A stretch of DNA of 64,000 bases from Planotetraspora kaengkrachanensis (GTDB taxonomy: Bacteria > Actinomycetota > Actinomycetes > Streptosporangiales > Streptosporangiaceae), in contig NZ_BONV01000030.1 of assembly GCF_016862895.1 (NCBI RefSeq), positions 1 to 64,000 of the forward strand. Direction: 5' to 3'. The translations under genes and the position numbers were made by a program. The notes under the pieces are model-generated. The model was not told where the DNA came from and made no database searches. It saw only the letters and a list, made by a program, of their open reading frames with translations. The first letter of the stretch is position 1, and every line of letters starts with the position of its first letter. Below, piece by piece: positions 35,022 through 43,315 of the stretch.

Positions 35022-36428
35022 TCACGTGCGCTTCAGACGCGGGATAAGCGCGCGTCGCCGGGAGGTGGGGACCCGCGGGGCCGGTTCTCTCCTCCGGCCG
35101 GACCGGCCGGGCTCCCGCGGCCGGTCCGGGACGACGGCCTCACGCCGGACGATTCCCCAGGTCTCCCCGGCCTCCCAGAGCGTCGCGAACGTCTCGTGGA
35201 CCAGATCGTCCAGGGCGTCCCCCGGCCGGGCGAGGCGGCGGGCCCTGTTCACGGCGGCTGTGCGCTCCAGCCTGGCGCTGACGACGCTCTCCTGCTCGTC
35301 GAGTGCCAGCGACAACACGCCGAGGCCCTTTCTGTCGGCCAAGGCGAGGATCGATTCGAGGGTGCCCCGCGAAGGCACCCAGCCCGGCGGGCAGTGGAAG
35401 CGGAAGGGGACGGCGAGTTCCGGATCGGGGACGTGCCCGGCGAAGGACACCCTTGACTCGTCCGCGTAGGCGTCCCGGATCGTTTGTGCTCCGCCGCGCG
35501 GCAGGCCGGCCACGATCACGGCGACGTCGCGCAGGTCGCTCGCGAGCAGACCGTCGACCGTGGCCTTCACGTCCTGAACGGCCTCGCCCGCCGCGGCCAC
35601 GACGGCCTCGACGTACGGCACGAGGCAGGTCCGCCCGAGCCGCCTCCTGAGCCGGCGCATCGACGGCACGCGCTCGGCCAGGTACGCCCGGTCGGGCCCG
35701 GCGGCGGCCCGGCCGATGTGCACACTCCGTGCACGCCGTTCGGGCACGAAGACCGCCCCGGCCTGGGCAAGCCGGTATCCCAGCTCGAGGTACTCCCGTG
35801 CCGGCTCCAGCCCGCCGCTCGCGCGCAGCAGAGCCGCCGGCACCGAGGCGGGTGCGCCCACCATGGCGGTGAACGCCTTCATCCCCGCCTCCCGCAGGTC
35901 CATCTGCCCGCCCTCTTCCCGCGAAGCTCCGTGCCGGTCCGCGAACCTCTCGAGCGATCCGGCCTCGACGGCGGCGAGCGCCTCGGCGTCGAGGGCCCCG
36001 CCGTACGCGCCGGGCACGTGCCGCGGACGGCTCAGGACGACGAGGTGGTCCGCGAGGTGGTGCCAGCGCATGTGCGCCTCGACGTGGCCGGGAGGGACGA
36101 GCAGATCGGCGCCGAGCAGATGGACGACCCCGTCGTCCGACGGTCCGGCCGGCGTGTCAGGCGTCCACGGAGTTCCCGGCTCCGGCCGGATGACGCGGGT
36201 GCCGGGAAGCGAGATCGGCGGTCCGTCACCGGCGTCCACGACGACGATCTCCATCAGGTGACGCGGATAGCTCTGGGCCGCCAGCCCCGCCAGAGCCAGA
36301 GGCAGCGTCCGCTCGTGACCGCGGGTGAAGACGACCACGCTGACCGGCAGCTCCGGCGTCCACGCGCCCGGCTCAGGCGGGTCGCCGAGCACGCCGTAGT
36401 CGTTGAGCGGGATCCGGGCGTGGGCCAT
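35022..36428 (-). CDS. GT2-like glycosyltransferase family protein
   Basis: 468 residues. The GT-A fold pattern is visible: ELPVSVVVFTRGHERTLPLALAGLAAQSYP, EIVVVDAGDG, and later LLGADLLVPPGHVEAH in the place of the DxD strand, where a single Asp is kept. The C-terminal half contains an Ala/Arg-rich helical region and a second alpha/beta section. No specific function can be assigned. The start is ATG 36428, six bases after the stop of the upstream gene, with GGGCGGGGG before it, so the two genes are coupled. The lysine-poor, arginine-rich tail ends in RRRALIPRLKRT. Confidence 0.72.
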   Translation of the reverse strand: MAHARIPLNDYGVLGDPPEPGAWTPELPVSVVVFTRGHERTLPLALAGLAAQSYPRHLMEIVVVDAGDGPPISLPGTRVIRPEPGTPWTPDTPAGPSDDGVVHLLGADLLVPPGHVEAHMRWHHLADHLVVLSRPRHVPGAYGGALDAEALAAVEAGSLERFADRHGASREEGGQMDLREAGMKAFTAMVGAPASVPAALLRASGGLEPAREYLELGYRLAQAGAVFVPERRARSVHIGRAAAGPDRAYLAERVPSMRRLRRRLGRTCLVPYVEAVVAAAGEAVQDVKATVDGLLASDLRDVAVIVAGLPRGGAQTIRDAYADESRVSFAGHVPDPELAVPFRFHCPPGWVPSRGTLESILALADRKGLGVLSLALDEQESVVSARLERTAAVNRARRLARPGDALDDLVHETFATLWEAGETWGIVRREAVVPDRPREPGRSGRRREPAPRVPTSRRRALIPRLKRT

Positions 36429-36433
36429 CGGCG

Positions 36434-38257
36434 TCACCCCCGCCCGCCGCGCATGGGGGCGCGCTCCATCAGGGAGTTGAAGACCAGGCCGCGCCACTGC
36501 TCCTCGTAGGACGTGAGAAACGACTGCACGGGCGGCTGCCACGTGTGTTCACGCGCGTTTCTGCGGCGCAGCAGGTAGTTGAAGCCGTGGGAGCGGTAGA
36601 TCCGCCCGCCGGCGGCCAGCACGGCGTCGAGCAGCTGCCCGTCGACGGTGCGCGGGATGGGCCGGAACCCGCCGACCGCATCGAACATCGCCCGGGTGAT
36701 CAGCATGGTTCCCCCGGCCACGAAAGGCGCGAACCGCTCCGTGCCGACGCGCCGCCTGATCGTCACGTCGAGGGGTTCCAGATAGACGAACTCCGGAGCG
36801 GAGCCGACCAGGTCGGCGCCGGAGTAGCGCTGGGCCAGCAGGAGGTCGGCGAGGTGGCCGGGCCCGTACCAGTCGTCGTCGTCGACCTTGGCGAGGAACG
36901 TCCCCGAGGCCACGGCGGCCATCCGGTTGAGAACCGCACCGAAGGGCAGCCCGCCGGGGGCCTCGACCACCGTGACCGGGAGGTCCGTGGTGGGCGTCAC
37001 GCCGGCAGGCAGTCCGTGGAGCCCGACGACGAGCTCAAGCCGTACGCCGCGCTGACGTTCCATCTGCTCGATCGCGAAGGGGAGCATCTCCGGCCTGCGC
37101 GTGCAGAGCAGGACCGACACGAGCGGCTCGGGAGGCACGGGCAGGCCTGCGGACGCGGCGACGGCTCGCCAGCGGGGAACGGCGCCGTGCGTGCGCAGGG
37201 CGATCCCGCGCAGCCGGATCGCGATCTCCTCCCGCCGCAGGTCGGTCGCCAGGTCCTCCACACGCACCGCCGCGACCGCGTGGGCCAGTTCGGGCCCGAG
37301 GGCAGCGTCGCGTTCCGCGTCGGGGCGGACGATCACCGGGATCCCGGCGGCGGCGAGTTGGGCGACGATTCTGGCGGCGGTCCTGGCCGTGGCCGGCCCT
37401 TCCCCGCCGGAGGGTGGGATCACCACGCCCCTGACGTCCCTGAGGCGGGCCACCTCGACGTCCGTCAGCTCTCCGCGCGGCCCCAGCCGTACGGGCACGT
37501 CCGATCCGCAGGTGACGGCGGGGCCGGGGCCGAGCGTCGCGACGGGGCCCGTGGGGTGCCGCCGGAAGCCGATGGGGTTGATCACGGCCTCGTCGACCGG
37601 CGGCAGCGCGCCGGGATCGACGCGATCACGACCCAGGTTCATGTGGGGACCACCCGCACGCACGTCGGCGCGGTCACCGTCGAGGCTGAGCAGCAGGTCG
37701 CAGCCGGGGGCGTCCCGGCGTTCCGGCGTCTGGAGCGCGTGGTCGGCGGGCGCCGCGTCGGCGTCGCCCGGCCGCCACTCGCCGGCGTGATCGCCCGCGA
37801 GGCCGATCACCGGCTGGCCCGGCCGGCGGCCCGTCCCGGAAAGGCCGCGCTCCACCGCGGCGACCACCTCTCCCGCCGCGACGGGTTCGGTGAACGACAC
37901 GTCGAGGTGCCAGCCGGTGGACGTACGGGTGATCCGGAGGTCGGCGAGCCGCGCCCAGGCGCCCGACTGGCCGGGTACGGGCGTCGGCGGCGGCGCCCAC
38001 GGAGACGTCTCCGCTAGCACGACGCGGATCCGTGCCGCGCTCGGGAGCAGCCCGCGCACCGGGACGAGCACGCGCAGATCCCGCGACGTCCGCACGGCGA
38101 CGACCACGCAGTCGAACGGCTCTCGCGGCGCACCCGCCGCGTCCAGGTCATGCCATGGGCCCTTGAAGCCGTCGGCGACCCGGCCGAGCGATTCCGGGCA
38201 GTGGCCGAATCCGACGCTCGTTCCCCAGGTCCGCGATCGGGGGGTGGATCGGAACAA
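36434..38257 (-). CDS. GT2 family glycosyltransferase with long N-terminal region
   Basis: 607 residues. The C-terminal 230 are a GT2 domain with the conserved pieces intact: LVSVLLCTRRPEMLPFAIEQM, FLAKVDDDDWYGPGHL (metal-binding acidic run), FVAGGTMLITRAMFDAVGGF and the final HTW. The first 370 residues are variable, with an alpha/beta section (RDVRGVVIPPSGGEGPATA) that may be a second Rossmann-like domain. The TTG start at 38257 is well supported by GAGGAGG with six-base spacing. First of three closely packed GT2-like genes feeding into the two giant transferases and GT39. Confidence 0.82.
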   Translation of the reverse strand: MFRSTPRSRTWGTSVGFGHCPESLGRVADGFKGPWHDLDAAGAPREPFDCVVVAVRTSRDLRVLVPVRGLLPSAARIRVVLAETSPWAPPPTPVPGQSGAWARLADLRITRTSTGWHLDVSFTEPVAAGEVVAAVERGLSGTGRRPGQPVIGLAGDHAGEWRPGDADAAPADHALQTPERRDAPGCDLLLSLDGDRADVRAGGPHMNLGRDRVDPGALPPVDEAVINPIGFRRHPTGPVATLGPGPAVTCGSDVPVRLGPRGELTDVEVARLRDVRGVVIPPSGGEGPATARTAARIVAQLAAAGIPVIVRPDAERDAALGPELAHAVAAVRVEDLATDLRREEIAIRLRGIALRTHGAVPRWRAVAASAGLPVPPEPLVSVLLCTRRPEMLPFAIEQMERQRGVRLELVVGLHGLPAGVTPTTDLPVTVVEAPGGLPFGAVLNRMAAVASGTFLAKVDDDDWYGPGHLADLLLAQRYSGADLVGSAPEFVYLEPLDVTIRRRVGTERFAPFVAGGTMLITRAMFDAVGGFRPIPRTVDGQLLDAVLAAGGRIYRSHGFNYLLRRRNAREHTWQPPVQSFLTSYEEQWRGLVFNSLMERAPMRGGRG

Positions 38258-38396
38258 TCCCGGCCTCCTCCTCGAATCGCCCTGACCCCGGTCGCCGGTC
38301 TCAGGGCGGCGACCCGGGACAGCATCGCGAAACGCGCGGCCGCGTGCCGTGGTCCTTGGCCGAACGTTTACGGCCGGCGGTTCATGGTCCGGGCGG

Positions 38397-39611
38397 TCAT
38401 CCTTCCGAGGACGCGGTCCGGGGCGACCTCAGCGAACGGCTGACCCGCTTGCCGAGCCGCTGCGCCGGGGCCTCGACGAAGCGGTACGTCAGCCAGCTCA
38501 AGGTGAGGAGCACGGCCAGATATCCCAGGCTGACGGCGTACTGGAGCGCGGCGGGCAGGCTCCGCAGATCGCCCATCAGGGAGTTCAACCCCCGCAGCAG
38601 GGGATGGTGGAGCAGGTAGATCGAATAGCTGATCAGGCCGATCCACGTCAGCACGCCGGGGATGGGGCGGCCGCGCAACGCCATCCCGAGGGCGAACGTG
38701 CCACCCGCGAGCGCCATCGTCGTGATCCAGACGTCCGGCTGGACCCACCACCAGCCCGCCTGGATCGACCACACGGGCGAGACGGCCACCAGGGCCGCCG
38801 ACACCACCACCGGTGTCAGGCTCCCCGTGCCCGCCTCCCAGCGCTGGATGGCCGTACCGGTGAACATCACCGCGAGGATGGCCGCGCCGAACCAGGGCAC
38901 GAAGCTGGAGAACACGAGCAGCACCAGGGCCATCAGCCCGAGGGAGTACGCGGCCACCGTCCGGTGACGGCCCGAGATCAGGCACGCCAGCCCGGCGATG
39001 AAGATCACGCAGGTCACGACGGCCGGCCATTCGCCCGGCAGCAGCGGCGCCGACAACACCAGACCGGAGCCGATCGCCACGACGCCGAACGCGATGGCCA
39101 GCAGGCCGCTGCGCCGGTGCGCCCCGCCCACGAAGAGCGCGGTGACGATCAGGTAGAACACCATCTCGTATGACAGCGTCCACATCGGATCGGCGACTCC
39201 GCCCATGTGGACGACGTCGAGCAACATCGACAGATGCGCCGCCACGGACGACGCGTGCCGCGGGACCTCCGTGCGCACCGGCACCCAGATCGCCATCACG
39301 AGCACGAGCCCGATGACCACGAGATAGAGCGGGTAGAGCCGGAAGACCCGGCTGATCCAGAAGGTCCTGACGTCTCCCCTGTGCTCCAGAGATGCGGGGA
39401 TGATGTACCCGCTGACCAGGAAGAACACCAGAACGCCGTACATGCCGAGGTTGAACCAGTACGGTCGCAGCGCGGGCATGAGCCACGGGAGCATGTGCTC
39501 GGCCACCACGGCCATCGCCCCGATGCCGCGTAACGCGTCCAGCCAGGCGAGGCGGGCGGCCTGGGTGCGTGCGGGTGCGACGGCGATCTGTGGGGCAATC
39601 ACCAGCCTCAA
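38397..39611 (-). CDS. Acyltransferase 3 family membrane protein (OafA-like)
   Basis: 404 residues with ten or so transmembrane helices. Family blocks: the N-terminal LAWLDALRGIGAMAVVAEHM with the conserved Arg and His, FFLVSGYIIPASL, FWISRVFRLYPLYL and, at the C-terminus, SYSIYLLHHPLL. It O-acylates exported carbohydrate, here probably the product of the neighbouring glycosyltransferases. The start is uncertain: TTG 39611 or GTG 39602, the latter with GAGG only three bases upstream. It is separated from the next gene on the same strand by 139 bp. Upstream lies the second copy of the GTGATCATGCAC array. Confidence 0.88.
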   Translation of the reverse strand: MRLVIAPQIAVAPARTQAARLAWLDALRGIGAMAVVAEHMLPWLMPALRPYWFNLGMYGVLVFFLVSGYIIPASLEHRGDVRTFWISRVFRLYPLYLVVIGLVLVMAIWVPVRTEVPRHASSVAAHLSMLLDVVHMGGVADPMWTLSYEMVFYLIVTALFVGGAHRRSGLLAIAFGVVAIGSGLVLSAPLLPGEWPAVVTCVIFIAGLACLISGRHRTVAAYSLGLMALVLLVFSSFVPWFGAAILAVMFTGTAIQRWEAGTGSLTPVVVSAALVAVSPVWSIQAGWWWVQPDVWITTMALAGGTFALGMALRGRPIPGVLTWIGLISYSIYLLHHPLLRGLNSLMGDLRSLPAALQYAVSLGYLAVLLTLSWLTYRFVEAPAQRLGKRVSRSLRSPRTASSEG

Positions 39612-39668
39612 CTTACCGCTGGCGCCCGCCCCACACCCATATGTACGCCTTTTTCACCCTCCCCTGCC

Positions 39669-39912
39669 ATGATCATGCAATTCCGGACACCGCCGCCGCC
39701 CGCCCCATGCGCGTGATCATGCAATTGGTGACAGCGGTCGTCACGTGCCGACGACAGGCCGATGGATCACTGGCCCGCCGACGTCACCGAACATGTGCAT
39801 GATCACGAATCGCATCGCGGCAGGCCGGCCATGGAATTCCCGAATCCGTGCATGATCACAAAACGAGAAGGCGCAGCTCAGGCGGCACGTTCACGAACTC
39901 GTGCATGATCAC
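39669..39912. repeat. Second inverted array of the GTGATCATGCAC motif
   Basis: Two left-orientation cores (ATGATCATGCAA at 39669, GTGATCATGCAA at 39713) are followed by three right-orientation cores GTGCATGATCAC at 39795, 39848 and 39901. The right-hand steps are exactly 53 bp; the left-hand step is 44. The right cores share a preceding GAA-N3, as in the first array. It occupies the 318-bp spacer between the guaA 3' end and the acyltransferase start and looks like a reduced or decayed version of the array at 1825-2322. No coding potential was seen. Confidence 0.92.
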
Positions 39913-39929
39913 GCTAGAAAAGCGGGGGG

Positions 39930-41477
39930 TTACTCCCACTCGATCGTGCCGGGGGGCTTGCTCGTGACGTCGACGACCACCCGGTTGATCTCGCGAACCT
40001 CGTTGGTGATCCGGGTCGAGATGCGGGACAACACTTCGTACGGCACGCGGGCCCAGTCGGCCGTCATCGCGTCCTCCGAGGTGACGGGCCGCAGGACGAC
40101 GGGGTGACCGTAGGTGCGGCCGTCGCCCTGTACGCCGACCGAGCGGACGTCGGCCAGCAGGACGACCGGGCACTGCCAGATGTCGCGGTCGAGCTCCGCA
40201 CGGGACAACTCCTCGCGTGCGATGGCGTCGGCCTCGCGGAGGATGTCGAGCCGCTCGGCGGTCACCTCGCCGATGATCCGGATGCCGAGCCCGGGGCCGG
40301 GGAACGGCTGCCGCCAGACCATCGCCGAGGGCAGGCCGAGCTCCTCGCCGGCCCGCCGGACCTCGTCCTTGAACAGCGTCCGCAACGGCTCGACCAGCTG
40401 GAACCGCAGGTCGTCGGGCAGGCCGCCCACGTTGTGGTGGGACTTGATGTTCGCGGTGCCGGTGCCGCCGCCGGACTCGACCACGTCGGGGTACAGCGTG
40501 CCCTGGACCAGGAAGTCCGCGGGGCCGTCCGCCAGGATGGCCCGCTGCTCGTCCTCGAAGACGCGGATGAACTCCCGGCCGATGATCTTCCGCTTCTCCT
40601 CGGGGTCGACCACCCCGGACAGGGCCTTGAGGAACCGCTCGGCGGCGTCCACCACCCGGAGCTTCACCCCGGTCGCGGCCACGAAGTCACGCTCGACCTG
40701 CTCGGCCTCGCCCTTGCGGAGCAGGCCGTGGTCGACGAAGACGCAGGTGAGACGGTCGCCGATGGCGCGCTGGACGATGGCGGCCGCCACGGCGGAGTCC
40801 ACGCCGCCCGACAGCGCGCAGATCGCCCTGCCGTCGCCGACCTGCTCACGCACCGCCGCGACCGCGTCCTCGACGATGTTGAGCATGGTCCACGACGGAC
40901 GGCACCCGGCCGCCTCGAGGAAGTGCTTGAGGACGGCCTGGCCGTGGGCGCTGTGGAGGACCTCGGGGTGGAACTGCACGCCGTACAGGCCCCGCTCGGG
41001 GTCCTCGATCGCGGCGACCGGCGTGGCCTCGGTGGACGCGGTGACGGCGAACCCGGCCGGCGCCCCCGCCACGGAGTCGCCATGGGACATCCAGACCGAC
41101 TGCGTGGACGGCAGACCGGCGAACAGCACGCCGTCGCCCAGCACCTGCAGCGAGGTGCCGCCGAACTCCGCGAGCCCCGTCCTGTTGACGGTCCCGCCCA
41201 GCGCCTGCGCCATCGCCTGGAAGCCGTAGCAGATGCCGAAGGTCGGGACGCCCGTCGTGAACAGTCCCTCGGGGACCGGAGGGGCGCCCTCGGCGTACAC
41301 GGACGAGGGGCCGCCCGACAGGATGATCGCCTTGGGCTTCCTGGCCAGCATCTCCGCCACCGGCATCGTCGACGGGACGATCTCGGAGTAGACGTGGCAT
41401 TCACGTACCCGGCGGGCGATCAGCTGCGCGTACTGCGCGCCGAAGTCGACCACCAGGACCGTGTCGAACTCAGACAC
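39930..41477 (-). CDS. guaA: GMP synthase (glutamine-hydrolysing)
   Basis: Converts XMP to GMP with glutamine and ATP, the last step of guanine nucleotide synthesis. About 515 residues. The class I amidotransferase has nucleophile Cys in [11 protein letters not shown] and the His/Glu pair in GVQFHPEV. The ATP-pyrophosphatase P-loop is [10 protein letters not shown], and the C-terminal dimerisation domain ends in the invariant [12 protein letters not shown] 41477 ([12 protein letters not shown]) is preferred over a TTG 15 bases upstream. Same strand as the ChoD-like, guaB3 and guaB genes, as in mycobacteria. The stop is followed within about 20 bp by the repeat array. Confidence 0.97.
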   Translation of the reverse strand: MSEFDTVLVVDFGAQYAQLIARRVRECHVYSEIVPSTMPVAEMLARKPKAIILSGGPSSVYAEGAPPVPEGLFTTGVPTFGICYGFQAMAQALGGTVNRTGLAEFGGTSLQVLGDGVLFAGLPSTQSVWMSHGDSVAGAPAGFAVTASTEATPVAAIEDPERGLYGVQFHPEVLHSAHGQAVLKHFLEAAGCRPSWTMLNIVEDAVAAVREQVGDGRAICALSGGVDSAVAAAIVQRAIGDRLTCVFVDHGLLRKGEAEQVERDFVAATGVKLRVVDAAERFLKALSGVVDPEEKRKIIGREFIRVFEDEQRAILADGPADFLVQGTLYPDVVESGGGTGTANIKSHHNVGGLPDDLRFQLVEPLRTLFKDEVRRAGEELGLPSAMVWRQPFPGPGLGIRIIGEVTAERLDILREADAIAREELSRAELDRDIWQCPVVLLADVRSVGVQGDGRTYGHPVVLRPVTSEDAMTADWARVPYEVLSRISTRITNEVREINRVVVDVTSKPPGTIEWE

Positions 41478-41636
41478 CGGAAGGACCCCCAAAGGAAACG
41501 AGCGGTGTCATCAGTCTATCGGCGCGGTTCCGCCGCCCACCCTCCACACGGTCCCGGGCCCGCAACCGACCCCTACGCGCCCCAAATGACACTTCGTCGC
41601 CCGCGATCGTCGTCGCCCGGGCCTCCTGAGGGGGTC

Positions 41637-43307
41637 CTAGGTGATCCCCACGATCGGCAGCCGGAGCGCTCCCGGGGCCGACGCCGGCACCACCGGATGG
41701 AGCGGCGCGACCGGCGAGACCCTCGCGTAGGCCGATCCCGCCGCCGGGCGAGGATCGGCCTCGCCCTTGTTCGGCCACAGCGCCATGGCCCGTTCCGCCT
41801 GCGCGGTGATGGTGAGCGAGGGATTGACGCCCAGGTTGGCGGAGATCGCCGACCCGTCGACGATGTGCAGGCCCTCGTACCCGTAGACCCGGTGGTAGGC
41901 GTCGATCACCCCGGTCTCCGGGGAGTCGCCGATCGCGCAGCCGCCGAGGAAGTGCGCCGTGGCCGGGATGTCGAACAGGTCGAGCCAGGATCCGCCCGGC
42001 ATGCCGCCGATCTCCTCCGCGGCCAGCCGTGCGGCCCGGTGCCCCGCGGGGATCCAGGTGGGATTGGGCTCGCCGTGGCCGGGGTCGGCCCGCAGCCGCC
42101 GGCCACGGAGCGAGACCGTGACCGAGTTGTTCTTGGCCTGCATGACGAGGGCGATGACGGCCCGTTCCGACCATCTCCGGTGGTTGAACAACCGGGGCAC
42201 CAGGTGCGGCCGGCGCAGGGCCGCGCCGAGGAACTTCAGCCAGCGGGGCGCCCTGCCCCCGCCGTCCACGAGCAGCGTGCGGAGCATGCCCATCGCGTTG
42301 GAGCCGTCTCCGTACCTGACCGGTTCGATGTGCGTCTCGGCGTCGGGGTGGATCGACGAGGTGATCGCCACCCCGCGGTTGAGCTTGTCCCCCGTGACCT
42401 TGAGCCGCTCGAAGCCGAGCAGCGCCTCGGAGTTCGTCCTGGTCAGGACGCCGAGCCGCGGCGAGAGTCCGGGCAGGGTCGTCGCCCTCAGGGTGTGGAG
42501 CAGCCGCTGCGTGCCGTACGTGCCGGCGGCGAAGACGACCTGCCTGGCGGTGAAGACGCGGGTCCCGCGCGGGGAGCCGGTCCTGCGGGCCGTGACCTCG
42601 TACCCGCCGTCGATCGGGCGCACGCTCCTGACGGTCGTCTCGGGATGGACCGTCGCCCCCGCGCTCTCCGCCAGGTGGAGGTAGTTCTTGACCAGCGTGT
42701 TCTTCGCGCCGTGCCGGCAGCCCGTCATGCATTCGCCGCACTCCAGGCATCCCCGCCTGCGCGGCCCCACGCCGCCGAAGTACGGATCGTCGACCTCGAC
42801 GCCGGGGGCCCCGAAGAAAACCCCGACGGGAGCGAGGTGGAAGGTGTCGCCGACGCCCATCCGCTCGGCGACCTTCCGCATGACCTCGTCGGCGGGCGTC
42901 ACCGTCGGGTTCCGCGTCACCCCCAGCATCCGTTTGGCCTGGTCGTAGTAGGGAGCGAGCTCACTCTTCCAGTCCGTGATGTGGCTCCACTGGGGGTCGT
43001 CGAAGAAGGGGTCCAGCGGCTCGTAGAGAGTGTTCGCGTACACGAGTGACCCGCCGCCCACCCCGGCGCCGGCGAGGACCATGACGCCGCTTCCGCCGCG
43101 CAGCAGGTGGATCCGCTGGATGCCCTTCAGCCCGAGCCGCGGGGCCCACAGGAAGTCCCCGGCCCGCCAGGACGTCTTGGGGAGCGTGCCGTCCTCGAAC
43201 CGCCTGCCGGCCTCCAGCACGCCGACCGAGTAGCCCTTCTCCGTCAGGCGCAGGGCCGTCACGCTCCCGCCGAAACCCGACCCGATGACGACGACGTCGT
43301 AGTCCAT
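41637..43307 (-). CDS. GMC family FAD oxidoreductase (cholesterol-oxidase/ChoD-like)
   Basis: 556 residues. The FAD-binding GSGFGGSVTALRLTEKGYSV is at the N-terminus (VVVIGSGFGGS), AGAGVGGGSLVYANTLY follows, and the C-terminal GMC region includes TAHFLGGCAIGDSPETGVID and SAISANLGVNPSLTITAQAERA. A Cys-rich CLECGECMTGCRHGAKNT at about 190-207 is typical of this subgroup and may bind metal. In M. tuberculosis ChoD (Rv3409c) lies next to guaB3, and here the gene is in the same neighbourhood beside guaA. Substrate not assignable: sterol is only one possibility. ATG 43307 lies nine bases from the preceding gene's stop, so it is co-transcribed with gabD2. Confidence 0.88.
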   Translation of the reverse strand: MDYDVVVIGSGFGGSVTALRLTEKGYSVGVLEAGRRFEDGTLPKTSWRAGDFLWAPRLGLKGIQRIHLLRGGSGVMVLAGAGVGGGSLVYANTLYEPLDPFFDDPQWSHITDWKSELAPYYDQAKRMLGVTRNPTVTPADEVMRKVAERMGVGDTFHLAPVGVFFGAPGVEVDDPYFGGVGPRRRGCLECGECMTGCRHGAKNTLVKNYLHLAESAGATVHPETTVRSVRPIDGGYEVTARRTGSPRGTRVFTARQVVFAAGTYGTQRLLHTLRATTLPGLSPRLGVLTRTNSEALLGFERLKVTGDKLNRGVAITSSIHPDAETHIEPVRYGDGSNAMGMLRTLLVDGGGRAPRWLKFLGAALRRPHLVPRLFNHRRWSERAVIALVMQAKNNSVTVSLRGRRLRADPGHGEPNPTWIPAGHRAARLAAEEIGGMPGGSWLDLFDIPATAHFLGGCAIGDSPETGVIDAYHRVYGYEGLHIVDGSAISANLGVNPSLTITAQAERAMALWPNKGEADPRPAAGSAYARVSPVAPLHPVVPASAPGALRLPIVGIT

Positions 43308-43315
43308 GGCAGTCC

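Noticed and set aside
40104-43049. 981-codon plus-strand frame across guaA and the oxidoreductase gene
   Set aside because: Antisense shadow of two clearly identified genes, with repetitive Arg/Gly/Asp/His composition.
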